From the NCBI GenBank assembly GCA_945867875.1, contig CAMBJF010000158.1, forward strand, positions 1 through 5,842: a stretch of DNA of 5,842 nt, written 5' to 3'. Positions 1 to 5,676 of the stretch are shown here, one piece after another; the stretch's first letter is position 1; each line of letters opens with the position of its first letter. The position numbers and the translations under genes are program-made. The notes beneath the pieces are model-generated. The model had not been told where the DNA came from. It did not search any database and saw only the letters and a program-made list of their open reading frames with translations. The DNA is from an uncultured Ruminococcus sp. (lineage in GTDB: Bacteria; Bacillota; Clostridia; Oscillospirales; Ruminococcaceae).

Positions 1-47
1 GAGATAGCGTAGCGTCTCGTGGGCTCGGAGATGTGTATAAGAGACAG
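1..47 (+). other. Illumina Nextera adapter with i7 index (artificial sequence)
   Basis: Bases 14-47 match the Nextera Read-2 transposase adapter, ending in the 19-bp Tn5 mosaic end AGATGTGTATAAGAGACAG (29-47). Bases 1-5 (GAGAT) match the end of the P7 oligo. Bases 6-13 (AGCGTAGC) sit exactly where the 8-base i7 index belongs and are the reverse complement of GCTACGCT, which I recall as Nextera index N709. This is library-construction sequence left on a contig end, not a transposon in the genome. Any annotation across base 47 is invalid. Confidence 0.98.
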
Positions 48-745
48 ACTCCCGAACGGTAAAGAGAATTTTCAGCTTGCTGAGAAATGTCCCATTCGCT
101 GTTTCCCAAGGTCATTCCGATGATAAGCTCCCCCTCGTCCGAGGGAACATACCTGCGAATGACGCTGACGGCGTTCTCACGAAAATTTCTGAGGGCACGG
201 AAAATGTTGTGCTCTTTTATAGTGTATTCCTGACTGTCGGTGTCAAGGAGGAGGAAAATATTTTTTGAGCGGTAATAATCCGCAGTGTTCCAAAAACCTG
301 TATTCTCGGGAGCGTGAAATGTGCCCGAAAGCATCGCAGTATCGCCACGAACAGGCTCAGATGTATCGGCATACCAGCCGATGTCAGCCTTCCTGCCGTC
401 GGGGAAATAAATTCGGGAGGTGCAGAAAGCGCTCTCCTCGGAATAAACGGTCACATCCTTTATAACGGCACTGCCGATGAACTGCGAACCGCTTCGGGAA
501 ACGATATCACGGCAGACAAAGGCGTCATAGCCGCTGTAAAGGAGCATACCCACTCCGCAGGAAACTGCCGCAGCGGAAAATGCAAACAGCCGTCCGCTTT
601 TTTCGGGGCGGACAACTGCCAGCATAACGATACCGAAGCACAAAAGCAGTCCGCCGCCCACAGATGACAGCCACAGTGCTGCAAAGGAGGCCAGCAAAAG
701 TCCTGCCAGATAGCCCGAACCGAGCACCGCCGCTTTACGTGTCAT
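48..745 (-). CDS. comEC: ComEC/Rec2 competence protein, N-terminal fragment (cut by contig end)
   Basis: ComEC forms the inner-membrane channel that carries single-stranded DNA into the cell during transformation. The open frame starts at ATG 745 and runs 232 codons without a stop until the adapter. Residues 8-28 and 31-46 are hydrophobic helices, with a third around 53-71. Residues 87-170 form a soluble beta-rich stretch matching the DUF4131/OB-like region, including FWNTADYYRSKNIF (151-164), which fits the family's N-x-x-D/Y-x-x-Y-L-x-x-x-x-I pattern. Residues 184-232 contain the start of the Competence domain: an RNFRENAVSVIRRYVP helix, then LIIGMTLGN and a final YRSG, equivalent to the usual LLxGxxLGD and FRxxGLxHLLAISG motifs. 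The rest of the channel domain and the metallo-beta-lactamase-like C-terminus are missing because the contig ends, not because of a visible mutation. A GGGGAAGG stretch just upstream is a modest ribosome site. In this group ComEC is common even where natural transformation is unproven. The assignment rests on motif recognition by eye. Confidence 0.85.
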
Positions 746-785
746 AAGTCTGCACCTTCCCCGAAAATCCTGCACTGATGCTGAT

Positions 786-815
786 ATTATACCATATTAA
801 AGCAAATGCTGTCAA
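786..815 (-). promoter_or_regulatory. Sigma-A promoter of comEC
   Basis: Read on the minus strand, TTGACA (810-815) and TATAAT (786-791) are separated by 18 bp, with a TG one base before the -10 box (extended -10). The predicted start is near 779, which gives a leader of about 34 nt before the comEC ATG. Both hexamers match the consensus exactly. Confidence 0.8.
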
Positions 816-959
816 GGAGTGACAAAAAAGCTTTATGTGAAATTAAAATATATTTATTTTTTGTAAACAAAATCATTTGAACCGTTCATAAAAGCTGTAA
901 ACGCCGCAGGCAAGCCGATTTCAGGCATAAAAAATTTTGGAGAAAATTTTGAAAAATGC
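816..959. other. AT-rich divergent intergenic region with A-tracts upstream of the tRNA promoter
   Basis: No gene is seen here. The outward-facing comEC and tRNA-Pro promoters lie on either side. Next to the tRNA -35 box are two identical AAAATTTT blocks (931-938 and 943-950) 12 bp apart, then GAAAAAT (951-957). A-tracts spaced near one helical turn just upstream of -35 are typical of UP elements or bent DNA that boost stable-RNA promoters. That role is inferred. Confidence 0.5.
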
Positions 960-988
960 TTGACAAACGGATATTCATATGCTATAAT
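960..988 (+). promoter_or_regulatory. Sigma-A promoter of tRNA-Pro
   Basis: TTGACA (960-965) and TATAAT (983-988) are separated by the optimal 17 bp, and TG lies one base before the -10 box. Transcription would start near 995, leaving a leader of about 44 nt to be removed from the 5' end of the tRNA. The leader contains a small CTGAG/CTCAG dyad (999-1015). Confidence 0.88.
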
Positions 989-1038
989 AATAAAGTCGCT
1001 GAGAGAGATGCTCAGAAACAACAAAATCCCAAAAACGT

Positions 1039-1116
1039 CGGGGTGTAGCTCAGTTTGGCTAGAGCGCTACCTTGGGGTGGTAGAGGCCGTGGGTTCAAGT
1101 CCCGTCACTCCGACCA
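1039..1116 (+). tRNA. tRNA-Pro, anticodon GGG, CCA encoded
   Basis: The sequence folds as a complete cloverleaf. The acceptor arm is 1039-1045 with 1106-1112 (7 pairs, one G-U, starting with the C1-G72 pair characteristic of bacterial tRNA-Pro). The D stem is GCTC/GAGC (1048-1051, 1062-1065). The anticodon stem is CTACC/GGTAG (1067-1071, 1079-1083) with loop TTGGGGT. The T arm is 1089-1105 with loop TTCAAGT. Bases 34-36 are GGG (1074-1076), reading proline codons CCC and CCU. The discriminator is A1113 and CCA is encoded at 1114-1116. There is no long variable arm and no disruption, so the gene looks functional. Confidence 0.97.
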
Positions 1117-1151
1117 AACATCTGCAAAGTTTTCTTTGCAGATGTTTTTTT
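1117..1151 (+). terminator. Intrinsic terminator after tRNA-Pro, just before tetR
   Basis: A perfect 13-bp stem (1117-1129 with 1134-1146), a TTTT loop and a run of seven T (1145-1151) begin on the base after the tRNA CCA. It should end the tRNA transcript strongly. The tetR ribosome site starts only 12 bases after the T-run. Confidence 0.92.
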
Positions 1152-1177
1152 ATTATACAAGAAAAGGAGGGTCAAAA

Positions 1178-1813
1178 ATGCGTGTAAACAAAAAGAAAGA
1201 GCATATCCTTGACGCAGCAGAAGCTCTGATGTGCGGCATTCCCGACAAGGACATCTCCGTTGAGATGATAGCAGGCAAGGCAGGCATCGCCAAGGGCAGC
1301 ATCTACTACTATTTCGACAGCAAGGACGATATTGTGAACGCTGTCATCGAGCGCAGCTATGCAACCGCAATAAGCGAATATTTTGCCGATTCAAATGACG
1401 CAAGCGACCCTCTTTCAAAAATAAAATCACTGTTCAGGTCAGTCCTCAGGCAGGAATTTTGTGACAAGCGGAAAAATATAATAGTATATTTTCACGTACA
1501 GGAAAATCCCGTGCTGAGAATGAAAATGATGATGACGGCGGTGAGAACCATTTCCCCAATCCTGGCAAAGCTCCTTGCGGAGGGCGCAGAACAGGGCTGT
1601 ATCCGTGCGGATTTCCCCGAAGAAGGCTCGGAAATGATAATCGCAATGCTTACATTCCTCCTTGACAGGTCGTTTTTCCCCTCGGACAGCGAGGGCATCT
1701 ACAGAAAGCTGAAGCTTTACGCAAATGTGCTGGAGACCTGTATGCAGGCAGAAAAGGGCAGCTTTGATTTTCTCTATTCCTCCGATGAAGCGGCGGAATT
1801 TATGAAAGACTGA
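1178..1813 (+). CDS. TetR/AcrR-family transcriptional regulator
   Basis: This 211-residue protein has the usual TetR-family length. Residues 5-52 form the N-terminal DNA-binding domain: helix 1 (EHILDAAEALM), then the helix-turn-helix ISVEMIAGKAGIAKGSIYYY with the family's G-x-x-x-G-x-(I/L)-Y-x-Y-F signature and a following SKDDIVNAVIE helix. Residues 60-211 are a helical ligand-binding and dimerisation domain of the variable kind, so the ligand cannot be read from sequence. The start is ATG 1178, preceded by a full AAGGAGG site (1164-1170) at 7 bases. A longer in-frame reading from 1055 would start inside the tRNA and is rejected. A MATE pump gene follows 148 bp downstream on the same strand, so this protein most likely represses that pump and releases it when a toxic ligand binds. 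No promoter is visible between the tRNA terminator and this gene. Confidence 0.93.
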   Translation: MRVNKKKEHILDAAEALMCGIPDKDISVEMIAGKAGIAKGSIYYYFDSKDDIVNAVIERSYATAISEYFADSNDASDPLSKIKSLFRSVLRQEFCDKRKNIIVYFHVQENPVLRMKMMMTAVRTISPILAKLLAEGAEQGCIRADFPEEGSEMIIAMLTFLLDRSFFPSDSEGIYRKLKLYANVLETCMQAEKGSFDFLYSSDEAAEFMKD

Positions 1814-1837
1814 TACCAAATGCCCTGAAAAATTTCT

Positions 1838-1855
1838 GAGATTTGTTCAAAACTC
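1838..1855. promoter_or_regulatory. Candidate TetR-family operator (18-bp imperfect palindrome)
   Basis: GAGATTTG-TT-CAAAACTC has seven of eight arm positions complementary and ends 3 bp before the -35 box of the MATE promoter. Its size and position suit a binding site for the neighbouring TetR-type regulator. No second copy was found near tetR, and short dyads arise by chance in AT-rich DNA, so this is a guess from context. Confidence 0.3.
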
Positions 1856-1858
1856 CCT

Positions 1859-1887
1859 TTGACATTTGCAGTAAAAACCACTATAAT
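1859..1887 (+). promoter_or_regulatory. Sigma-A promoter of the MATE gene
   Basis: TTGACA (1859-1864) and TATAAT (1882-1887) both match the consensus exactly, with a 17-bp spacer. The predicted start is near 1894. That gives a leader of about 68 nt which begins almost at the foot of the hairpin at 1899. Confidence 0.88.
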
Positions 1888-1898
1888 AAAATTAAGAT

Positions 1899-1944
1899 GT
1901 GTGGCTAATGAGCGTAAATCCGATCATTAGCCGCACTTTTTTTT
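1899..1944 (+). terminator. Terminator-like hairpin in the MATE 5' leader (possible attenuator)
   Basis: Thirteen pairs (1899-1911 with 1924-1936; one G-U at 1902/1933) enclose a 12-base loop and are followed directly by eight T (1937-1944). This has the full form of an intrinsic terminator, yet it lies between the consensus promoter and the MATE ribosome site AAGGAG (1948-1953). It may end transcripts from tetR, act as an attenuator or readthrough throttle, or shield the 5' end of the mRNA. With only about 5 nt of RNA upstream, there is no room for a classic upstream anti-terminator strand. The inverted repeat could also be read by a protein as DNA. Confidence 0.75.
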
Positions 1945-1961
1945 ATAAAGGAGAGTTTCAT

Positions 1962-3380
1962 ATGGACAGAACTGAAAAAATGGCGGAGCTGCCTGTGGGC
2001 AAGCTTATGCTTTCAATGAGCGTTCCAATGGTAATTTCTATGATGCTCCAAGCCGTGTACAACATCGTTGACAGCGCATTTGTGTCAAATATGGCCGAAA
2101 ACGGCGAGGCAGCCCTCAACGCACTGACCCTTGCATTCCCACTGCAAATGCTTATGGTGGCGGTGAGCATCGGCACGGGCGTGGGCGTGAATGTGCTGAC
2201 GGCGAAAAATCTCGGCAGCGGCAACAGCGAAAAGGCAAGCCGTGCTTCGGGAAACGGCATTTTCCTTGCGGCGGTCATATTCATTGTGTTTATGATATTC
2301 GGCTTTTTCGGCACGAACGCCTACATTTCATCTCAGACAGAAAACCCGCTCATCGGGGCAATGGCTGTGGATTATCTGAAAATATGCTGCGTGTTCTCAT
2401 TCGGCATCGTGTTTTTCTCCATATTTGAAAAGGTTTTGCAGGCAGGCGGTCACTCAGGGCTGTCCACAATTGCGCAGATATCGGGCGCTGTGGTTAACAT
2501 AGTTTTTGACCCCCTGCTCATTTACGGCATTGGAATTTTCCCCGAGCTTGGTGTAAAGGGTGCGGCAATTGCGACTGTGGCGGGTCAGGTGGTATCATTT
2601 GTGCTTGCCCTCATCTTTCACCTTAAATTCAACAGGGGCATATCAAGCAAGCCCGCCTATCTCAAGCCCTCACTCGGCATTATCAAGGAGATTTATTCGA
2701 TTGGTTTCCCTGCCATAGTTGCACAGGCGCTTATGTCCGCAATGACCTACGGACTGAACATCGTTTTCGGCAGCATCAGCGAAAACACCGTCACGGCATA
2801 CGGACTTTTCTACAAAATTCAGCAGGTCATACTCTTCATCGCTTTTGGAATAAGGGACGCTATAACCCCCATTGTCTCATTCAGCTACGGAATGGGCAGC
2901 AAAAAGCGCATTACAAGCGGCATAAAATGGGGTATGCTTTTCACCGAAATTATGATGCTGCTGGGGCTTATTGTCATAGAGCTTGCGGCATTGCCCCTTT
3001 CAAGGATATTCGGGCTTTCGGGCGAGACACAGAGCCTTTGCATAAGCGCAATGAGGATAATTTCGCTGAGCTTTGTGTTTGCGGGAGCAAATGTTGCCTT
3101 TCAGGGAATTTTTCAGGCGCTGGACGGCGGCGGCCAGTCCCTTGTCATATCGGTATGCAGGCAGCTTTTGTTCATCTTCCCTCCTGCCCTCATTTTTGCG
3201 GATATGGCAAAAAAGGACAGCAGCCTTGCGCCCCTTGTGTGGATATCATTCCCCATTGCTGAGATGCTTTCCGTAATTGTGGCACTGATATTGTTCAAGG
3301 GACTTTACAAAAAAATCTCCGCAAGGCTTTGCGGAGACGGTGTTTCCGTTAATGCACGGGAGTGCGGGGCGGAAAGGTAA
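1962..3380 (+). CDS. MATE-family efflux transporter (multidrug/cation antiporter)
   Basis: This 472-residue integral membrane protein matches the usual MATE length and 12-helix, two-lobe plan. It is expected to export cationic drugs or metabolites in exchange for Na+ or H+. Visible landmarks are ELPVGKLMLSMSVPMVISMM (9-28) opening helix 1, the VDSAFV motif with D37 conserved in helix 1, NALTLAFP (53-60), TAKNLGSGN (80-88), EKVLQAGGHS (156-165), NIVFDPLLI (179-187) and PELGVKGAAIAT (194-205), the most diagnostic MATE stretch. The second lobe begins near GFPAIVAQ (248-255) and includes FGIRDAITPIVSFSYG (295-310) and FQALDGGGQS (384-393). It resembles the MepA/NorM-like branch, but the substrate cannot be assigned. 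The start is ATG 1962, with AAGGAG 8 bases upstream. An in-frame GTG at 1899 would put the leader hairpin inside the gene and lacks a ribosome site. The TetR-family gene upstream is the probable regulator. The gene is intact. Confidence 0.95.
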   Translation: MDRTEKMAELPVGKLMLSMSVPMVISMMLQAVYNIVDSAFVSNMAENGEAALNALTLAFPLQMLMVAVSIGTGVGVNVLTAKNLGSGNSEKASRASGNGIFLAAVIFIVFMIFGFFGTNAYISSQTENPLIGAMAVDYLKICCVFSFGIVFFSIFEKVLQAGGHSGLSTIAQISGAVVNIVFDPLLIYGIGIFPELGVKGAAIATVAGQVVSFVLALIFHLKFNRGISSKPAYLKPSLGIIKEIYSIGFPAIVAQALMSAMTYGLNIVFGSISENTVTAYGLFYKIQQVILFIAFGIRDAITPIVSFSYGMGSKKRITSGIKWGMLFTEIMMLLGLIVIELAALPLSRIFGLSGETQSLCISAMRIISLSFVFAGANVAFQGIFQALDGGGQSLVISVCRQLLFIFPPALIFADMAKKDSSLAPLVWISFPIAEMLSVIVALILFKGLYKKISARLCGDGVSVNARECGAER

Positions 3381-3395
3381 TTATTAATTATAATG

Positions 3396-3423
3396 AATGC
3401 TCTCCAAATCGGGGAGCATTTTT
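3396..3423 (+). terminator. Intrinsic terminator of the MATE gene
   Basis: A 10-bp stem (3396-3405 with 3411-3420, one G-U pair) closes on the loop AAATC and runs into T at 3419-3423. It begins 15 bp after the MATE stop codon. The opposite strand has no U-run after the stem, so it works mainly in the plus direction. Its T-run directly abuts the inverted-repeat element that follows. Confidence 0.85.
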
Positions 3424-3601
3424 ATACTAATCTTTAATCGTTCTGTAGACAAAGGCGGCAGATAGAACGCTGCCAATCTAGGAAAGCGACCGCAGGCGGG
3501 CTGTCGCCCGGCAAGGGAGTGTTGCTTTATAAAGCAACCTGACGACGAGTGGCTGCGTTATAGCTGTCGAATTTGTCTATAGGTTGGTTAAAGATTAGTA
3601 T
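3424..3601. repeat. Long imperfect inverted-repeat element, MITE-like or structured RNA
   Basis: The 178-bp stretch contains no gene. Its ends form a perfect 14-bp inverted repeat (ATACTAATCTTTAA at 3424-3437, complement at 3588-3601). Aligned without gaps, the arms 3424-3479 and 3546-3601 match at about 43 of 56 positions, and five mismatches become G-U pairs in RNA. TAGACAAA (3446-3453) pairs fully with 3572-3579. The centre holds CGGGC-TGTC-GCCCG (3497-3510) and an 18-bp perfect palindrome, GTTGCTTTATAAAGCAAC (3521-3538). TA dinucleotides flank the inner repeat at 3425-3426 and 3599-3600, as expected of IS630/mariner-type MITEs, but this could be chance since TA is also part of the repeat. 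It lies exactly between two convergent gene ends. It could be a non-autonomous mobile repeat, a shared 3' end structure or an RNA. No transposase is present. Confidence 0.7.
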
Positions 3602-4107
3602 TAATGTCCTCCCCCGTCATAAGCCCGAGCCTCGGCATAGGTCATCATTGCATTATGCCTGTAACCGTGGAACACCACTGCAAGCAGAACGGCAATATAT
3701 CCCACAAGGCTGTTTTTCATCACAAAGCCCGCCGCAAACACGGCTATGACAATAACGCCCATTATCACCATAAGAGCAATATGCTCACGGAGCCACTTTT
3801 TCTTGAAAAAGTCAAGCCGCTCTTTTACCTCAAAGCTGCTTGCCGCAACGGTCTTACGCAGGTTTTCATACGCAGCCTGACTGTATTCCTCATCGGAAAG
3901 CCGCCTGCCGCTGAGTATCTCGTTTATGCTCACCGAGAAAAGCTCGCTCATTGCCAGTAGCATCTCGGCGGGCGGGAGATATGTCCCCGTTTCCCACCGT
4001 GATACGGTTTTGTTGGTGACGCCGAGCCTTTCGCCGAGCTGCTCCTGTGTAAGACCCTTTTCTTTGCGGAGAGCGGCAATAAATTTTCCTATGCTTATCA
4101 TATCCAT
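3601..4107 (-). CDS. XRE-family regulator with two C-terminal membrane helices
   Basis: Residues 5-62 form a lambda-repressor-type helix-turn-helix domain: SIGKFIAALRKEKGLTQEQL, then GVTNKTVSRWETGTYLPP with the recognition helix, then MLLAMSELFSVSINEIL and GRRLSDEE. A charged, helical linker follows (about 74-108), then two hydrophobic helices, LMVIMGVIVIAVFAAGFVM (about 112-130) and SLVGYIAVLLAVVFHGY (about 133-149), and a short tail ending GGGH. It is therefore likely an inner-membrane-anchored DNA-binding regulator. The start at 4107 is chosen because AAAGGA (4117-4122) lies 9 bases upstream; ATG 4113 is only 3 bases from that site and would add two residues. The gene lies 90 bp downstream of an ABC permease on the same strand, so control of that exporter, or sensing through the membrane, is a reasonable inference. 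The stop codon touches the inverted-repeat element, and no clear terminator follows. Confidence 0.88.
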   Translation of the reverse strand: MDMISIGKFIAALRKEKGLTQEQLGERLGVTNKTVSRWETGTYLPPAEMLLAMSELFSVSINEILSGRRLSDEEYSQAAYENLRKTVAASSFEVKERLDFFKKKWLREHIALMVIMGVIVIAVFAAGFVMKNSLVGYIAVLLAVVFHGYRHNAMMTYAEARAYDGGGH

Positions 4108-4137
4108 TTTCATCAGTCCTTTGCTTTTGGTAAGTTT

Positions 4138-4166
4138 ATGATAGCATACGGGGCGGAAAATGTCTA
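4138..4166 (-). promoter_or_regulatory. Probable promoter of the XRE regulator gene
   Basis: On the minus strand, TAGACA (4161-4166) and TATCAT (4138-4143) are 17 bp apart, each one base off consensus, with TG one base before the -10 box. The predicted start near 4131 gives a short leader of about 24 nt. It lies wholly in the gap after the permease gene, so the regulator can be transcribed separately from the exporter. Confidence 0.6.
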
Positions 4167-4197
4167 TACCATAAACAGCGAATGCCCGAAAACGGCT

Positions 4198-5676
4198 TTA
4201 ATACACAGTAAATTCCCCGCCCAATGATTTTGTGAGCTCCATTATCTCGTCCTTGCCGCTCTCGGTAATGTAAAAGTTTACTCTGTAAAATCGTCTGCTT
4301 GAATTTTCATTATCCCTTGAAGTCAGACGAACGGTACATTCGTAGCAGTTTAAATCGCCGCCGAACATCTCATATGAATACACTCCCGGCATACGATTTT
4401 GCTTTGCGGCGGTTTTCGATACCGATTCAACGAAGCTCATTACTTCTTCTCTGCCGCCGTTTTTCATTGGCTTGCTAAAGTCAGCCGAATAGTAATCGGT
4501 GTAGTCCATATGGCGATTTATTCTGTTGATATCAACGCTTATTTTTACATTGCTGCCATTATATTCATCGGCTGATGGAGTTTTATAGATCGCACCGAAG
4601 CCCCCTGTAATGAATGCAATGTACATAAACACAAGGAACAGGACATAATATGCAGCGAACATTGCCGTCCAAACGCCTATTTTTGAGAACGAGAAATTTT
4701 TCCTTGACACTACTATTCGTAGGATAATGCTGCCGAGCCAGCCGAGGAACAGCACCACAAGATTTCCCGAACTTACGTGCATTATGAGGAAAAAGAGGGT
4801 CAGGGTCACAGCCATTATTATCTCGAAAAAAAGCTTGAACACGATAGGTCTGCCCACAGTCCTTGCATCACGCTTCCGGCAGATAAATGCGCCGCTGATG
4901 ATAACGCCTGCGGAAATAAGGCAGTTGAGTATCATAAGCAGGACGTTTTTTAAGCTGTCAAACTCCGCAAAAATTGCTGAGAATGTCCATACATAAAAGA
5001 GCGATGAATAATCGTCGAAATAATCACTGAGGGACACGTCCGCAAAATGGTCGGTAATAAAGGCATACACCGCAGGAACGAATATGGAAAGGGCTGTCAT
5101 AAGCATTACGGGGAGATATCGGCTCTCCGCCTTTGCGCCGATGCAGCACTGGCACACCGCCGTTACCGAGATAATAAACAGCACCGCCGCCATAAACCAC
5201 AAAAACATCTGCAAATTGTATTTCATCATCACCTCGGGGTGATAGCTCACGGAATATGGTATCACTCCGCTGTAGCGGTATTTGTTGGAATTATGGCTGC
5301 CGCCGAATATTGCCGAGAGGAGAAATGCACCTGCCGCCGAGATAAGAAAGGGCACGAGCCACACTCTTACAACGGTGAGTATCTTTGAAAAATACCGCTC
5401 AATTCCGTTTAAAGGCATTGACATACTAACGTCGGCGGAGGGGATATCGTGCATATCCTTGAACACCGACACACAGCAGGCAAAAAGGGGCACAAGGGCG
5501 GTGAAGTAGATGAATACCGCAAGATATGACGGTTCCACCCAGTTACTCTTTGAATACGAACCGCAGCCGTAGATAAGCCCTGCAAAGGCAAGGAGGATAA
5601 TTGAGATGATACGTGTTTTTTTCTGAGAGATGAGCTCGGCGTCTGAAGCCTTGTAAATTCTTTTGTATGATATCAT
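4198..5676 (-). CDS. ABC-2 type exporter permease with extracytoplasmic C-terminal domain
   Basis: This 492-residue protein is the membrane subunit of an ABC exporter. After a cytoplasmic N-terminus (1-21) about nine hydrophobic helices can be picked out, near 22-38, 51-71, 101-124, 157-178, 188-207, 243-265, 280-300, 305-323 and 335-359. The segment VFKDMHDIPSADVSMSMPLN (71-90), leading into RYFSKIL, is the ABC-2 pattern where the permease meets the ATPase before helix 3. Residues about 362-492 form a soluble, polar domain with several Tyr and Cys residues (DLNCYECTV, 441-449). If the helix count is right it lies outside the membrane. I do not recognise this domain, and the substrate is unknown. 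The start is ATG 5676, with AAAGGA 8 bases upstream, and the first four bases (ATGA) overlap the stop of the ATPase gene. This indicates translational coupling and a shared operon. Confidence 0.8.
   Translation of the reverse strand: MISYKRIYKASDAELISQKKTRIISIILLAFAGLIYGCGSYSKSNWVEPSYLAVFIYFTALVPLFACCVSVFKDMHDIPSADVSMSMPLNGIERYFSKILTVVRVWLVPFLISAAGAFLLSAIFGGSHNSNKYRYSGVIPYSVSYHPEVMMKYNLQMFLWFMAAVLFIISVTAVCQCCIGAKAESRYLPVMLMTALSIFVPAVYAFITDHFADVSLSDYFDDYSSLFYVWTFSAIFAEFDSLKNVLLMILNCLISAGVIISGAFICRKRDARTVGRPIVFKLFFEIIMAVTLTLFFLIMHVSSGNLVVLFLGWLGSIILRIVVSRKNFSFSKIGVWTAMFAAYYVLFLVFMYIAFITGGFGAIYKTPSADEYNGSNVKISVDINRINRHMDYTDYYSADFSKPMKNGGREEVMSFVESVSKTAAKQNRMPGVYSYEMFGGDLNCYECTVRLTSRDNENSSRRFYRVNFYITESGKDEIMELTKSLGGEFTVY

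Noticed and set aside
29..47. Tn5 mosaic end suggesting a transposon
   Set aside because: It is part of a complete Nextera adapter preceded by index and P7 sequence, so it is a library artefact.
460..684. Minus-strand open frame of 74 codons
   Set aside because: It is an out-of-frame shadow of the comEC fragment, whose frame shows family motifs and a good promoter.
1039..1116. tRNA-Pro as an integration site for a mobile island
   Set aside because: No duplicated tRNA 3' end and no integrase is seen in the window. The downstream genes are ordinary efflux genes.
1055..1177. Longer tetR reading starting inside the tRNA gene
   Set aside because: It would translate tRNA and terminator sequence. 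ATG 1178 has a full AAGGAGG site and begins at the normal family N-terminus.
1899..1944. Known riboswitch upstream of an efflux gene (guanidine, yjdF or similar classes)
   Set aside because: Only a single hairpin is present, without the conserved loops or second stems these classes need, and the leader is too short.
1899..1961. N-terminal extension or leader peptide of the MATE gene from GTG 1899 or ATG 1908
   Set aside because: Neither start has a ribosome site, the stretch is in frame with the MATE gene without a stop, and the bases are explained by the hairpin and T-run.
3424..3601. CRISPR array or attachment site
   Set aside because: There are no regularly spaced direct repeats. The repeats are inverted, and no integrase or cas gene is nearby.
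3604..3960. Plus-strand open frame of 118 codons
   Set aside because: It lies opposite the XRE gene, lacks a ribosome site and recognisable motifs, and is His-rich from antisense reading.
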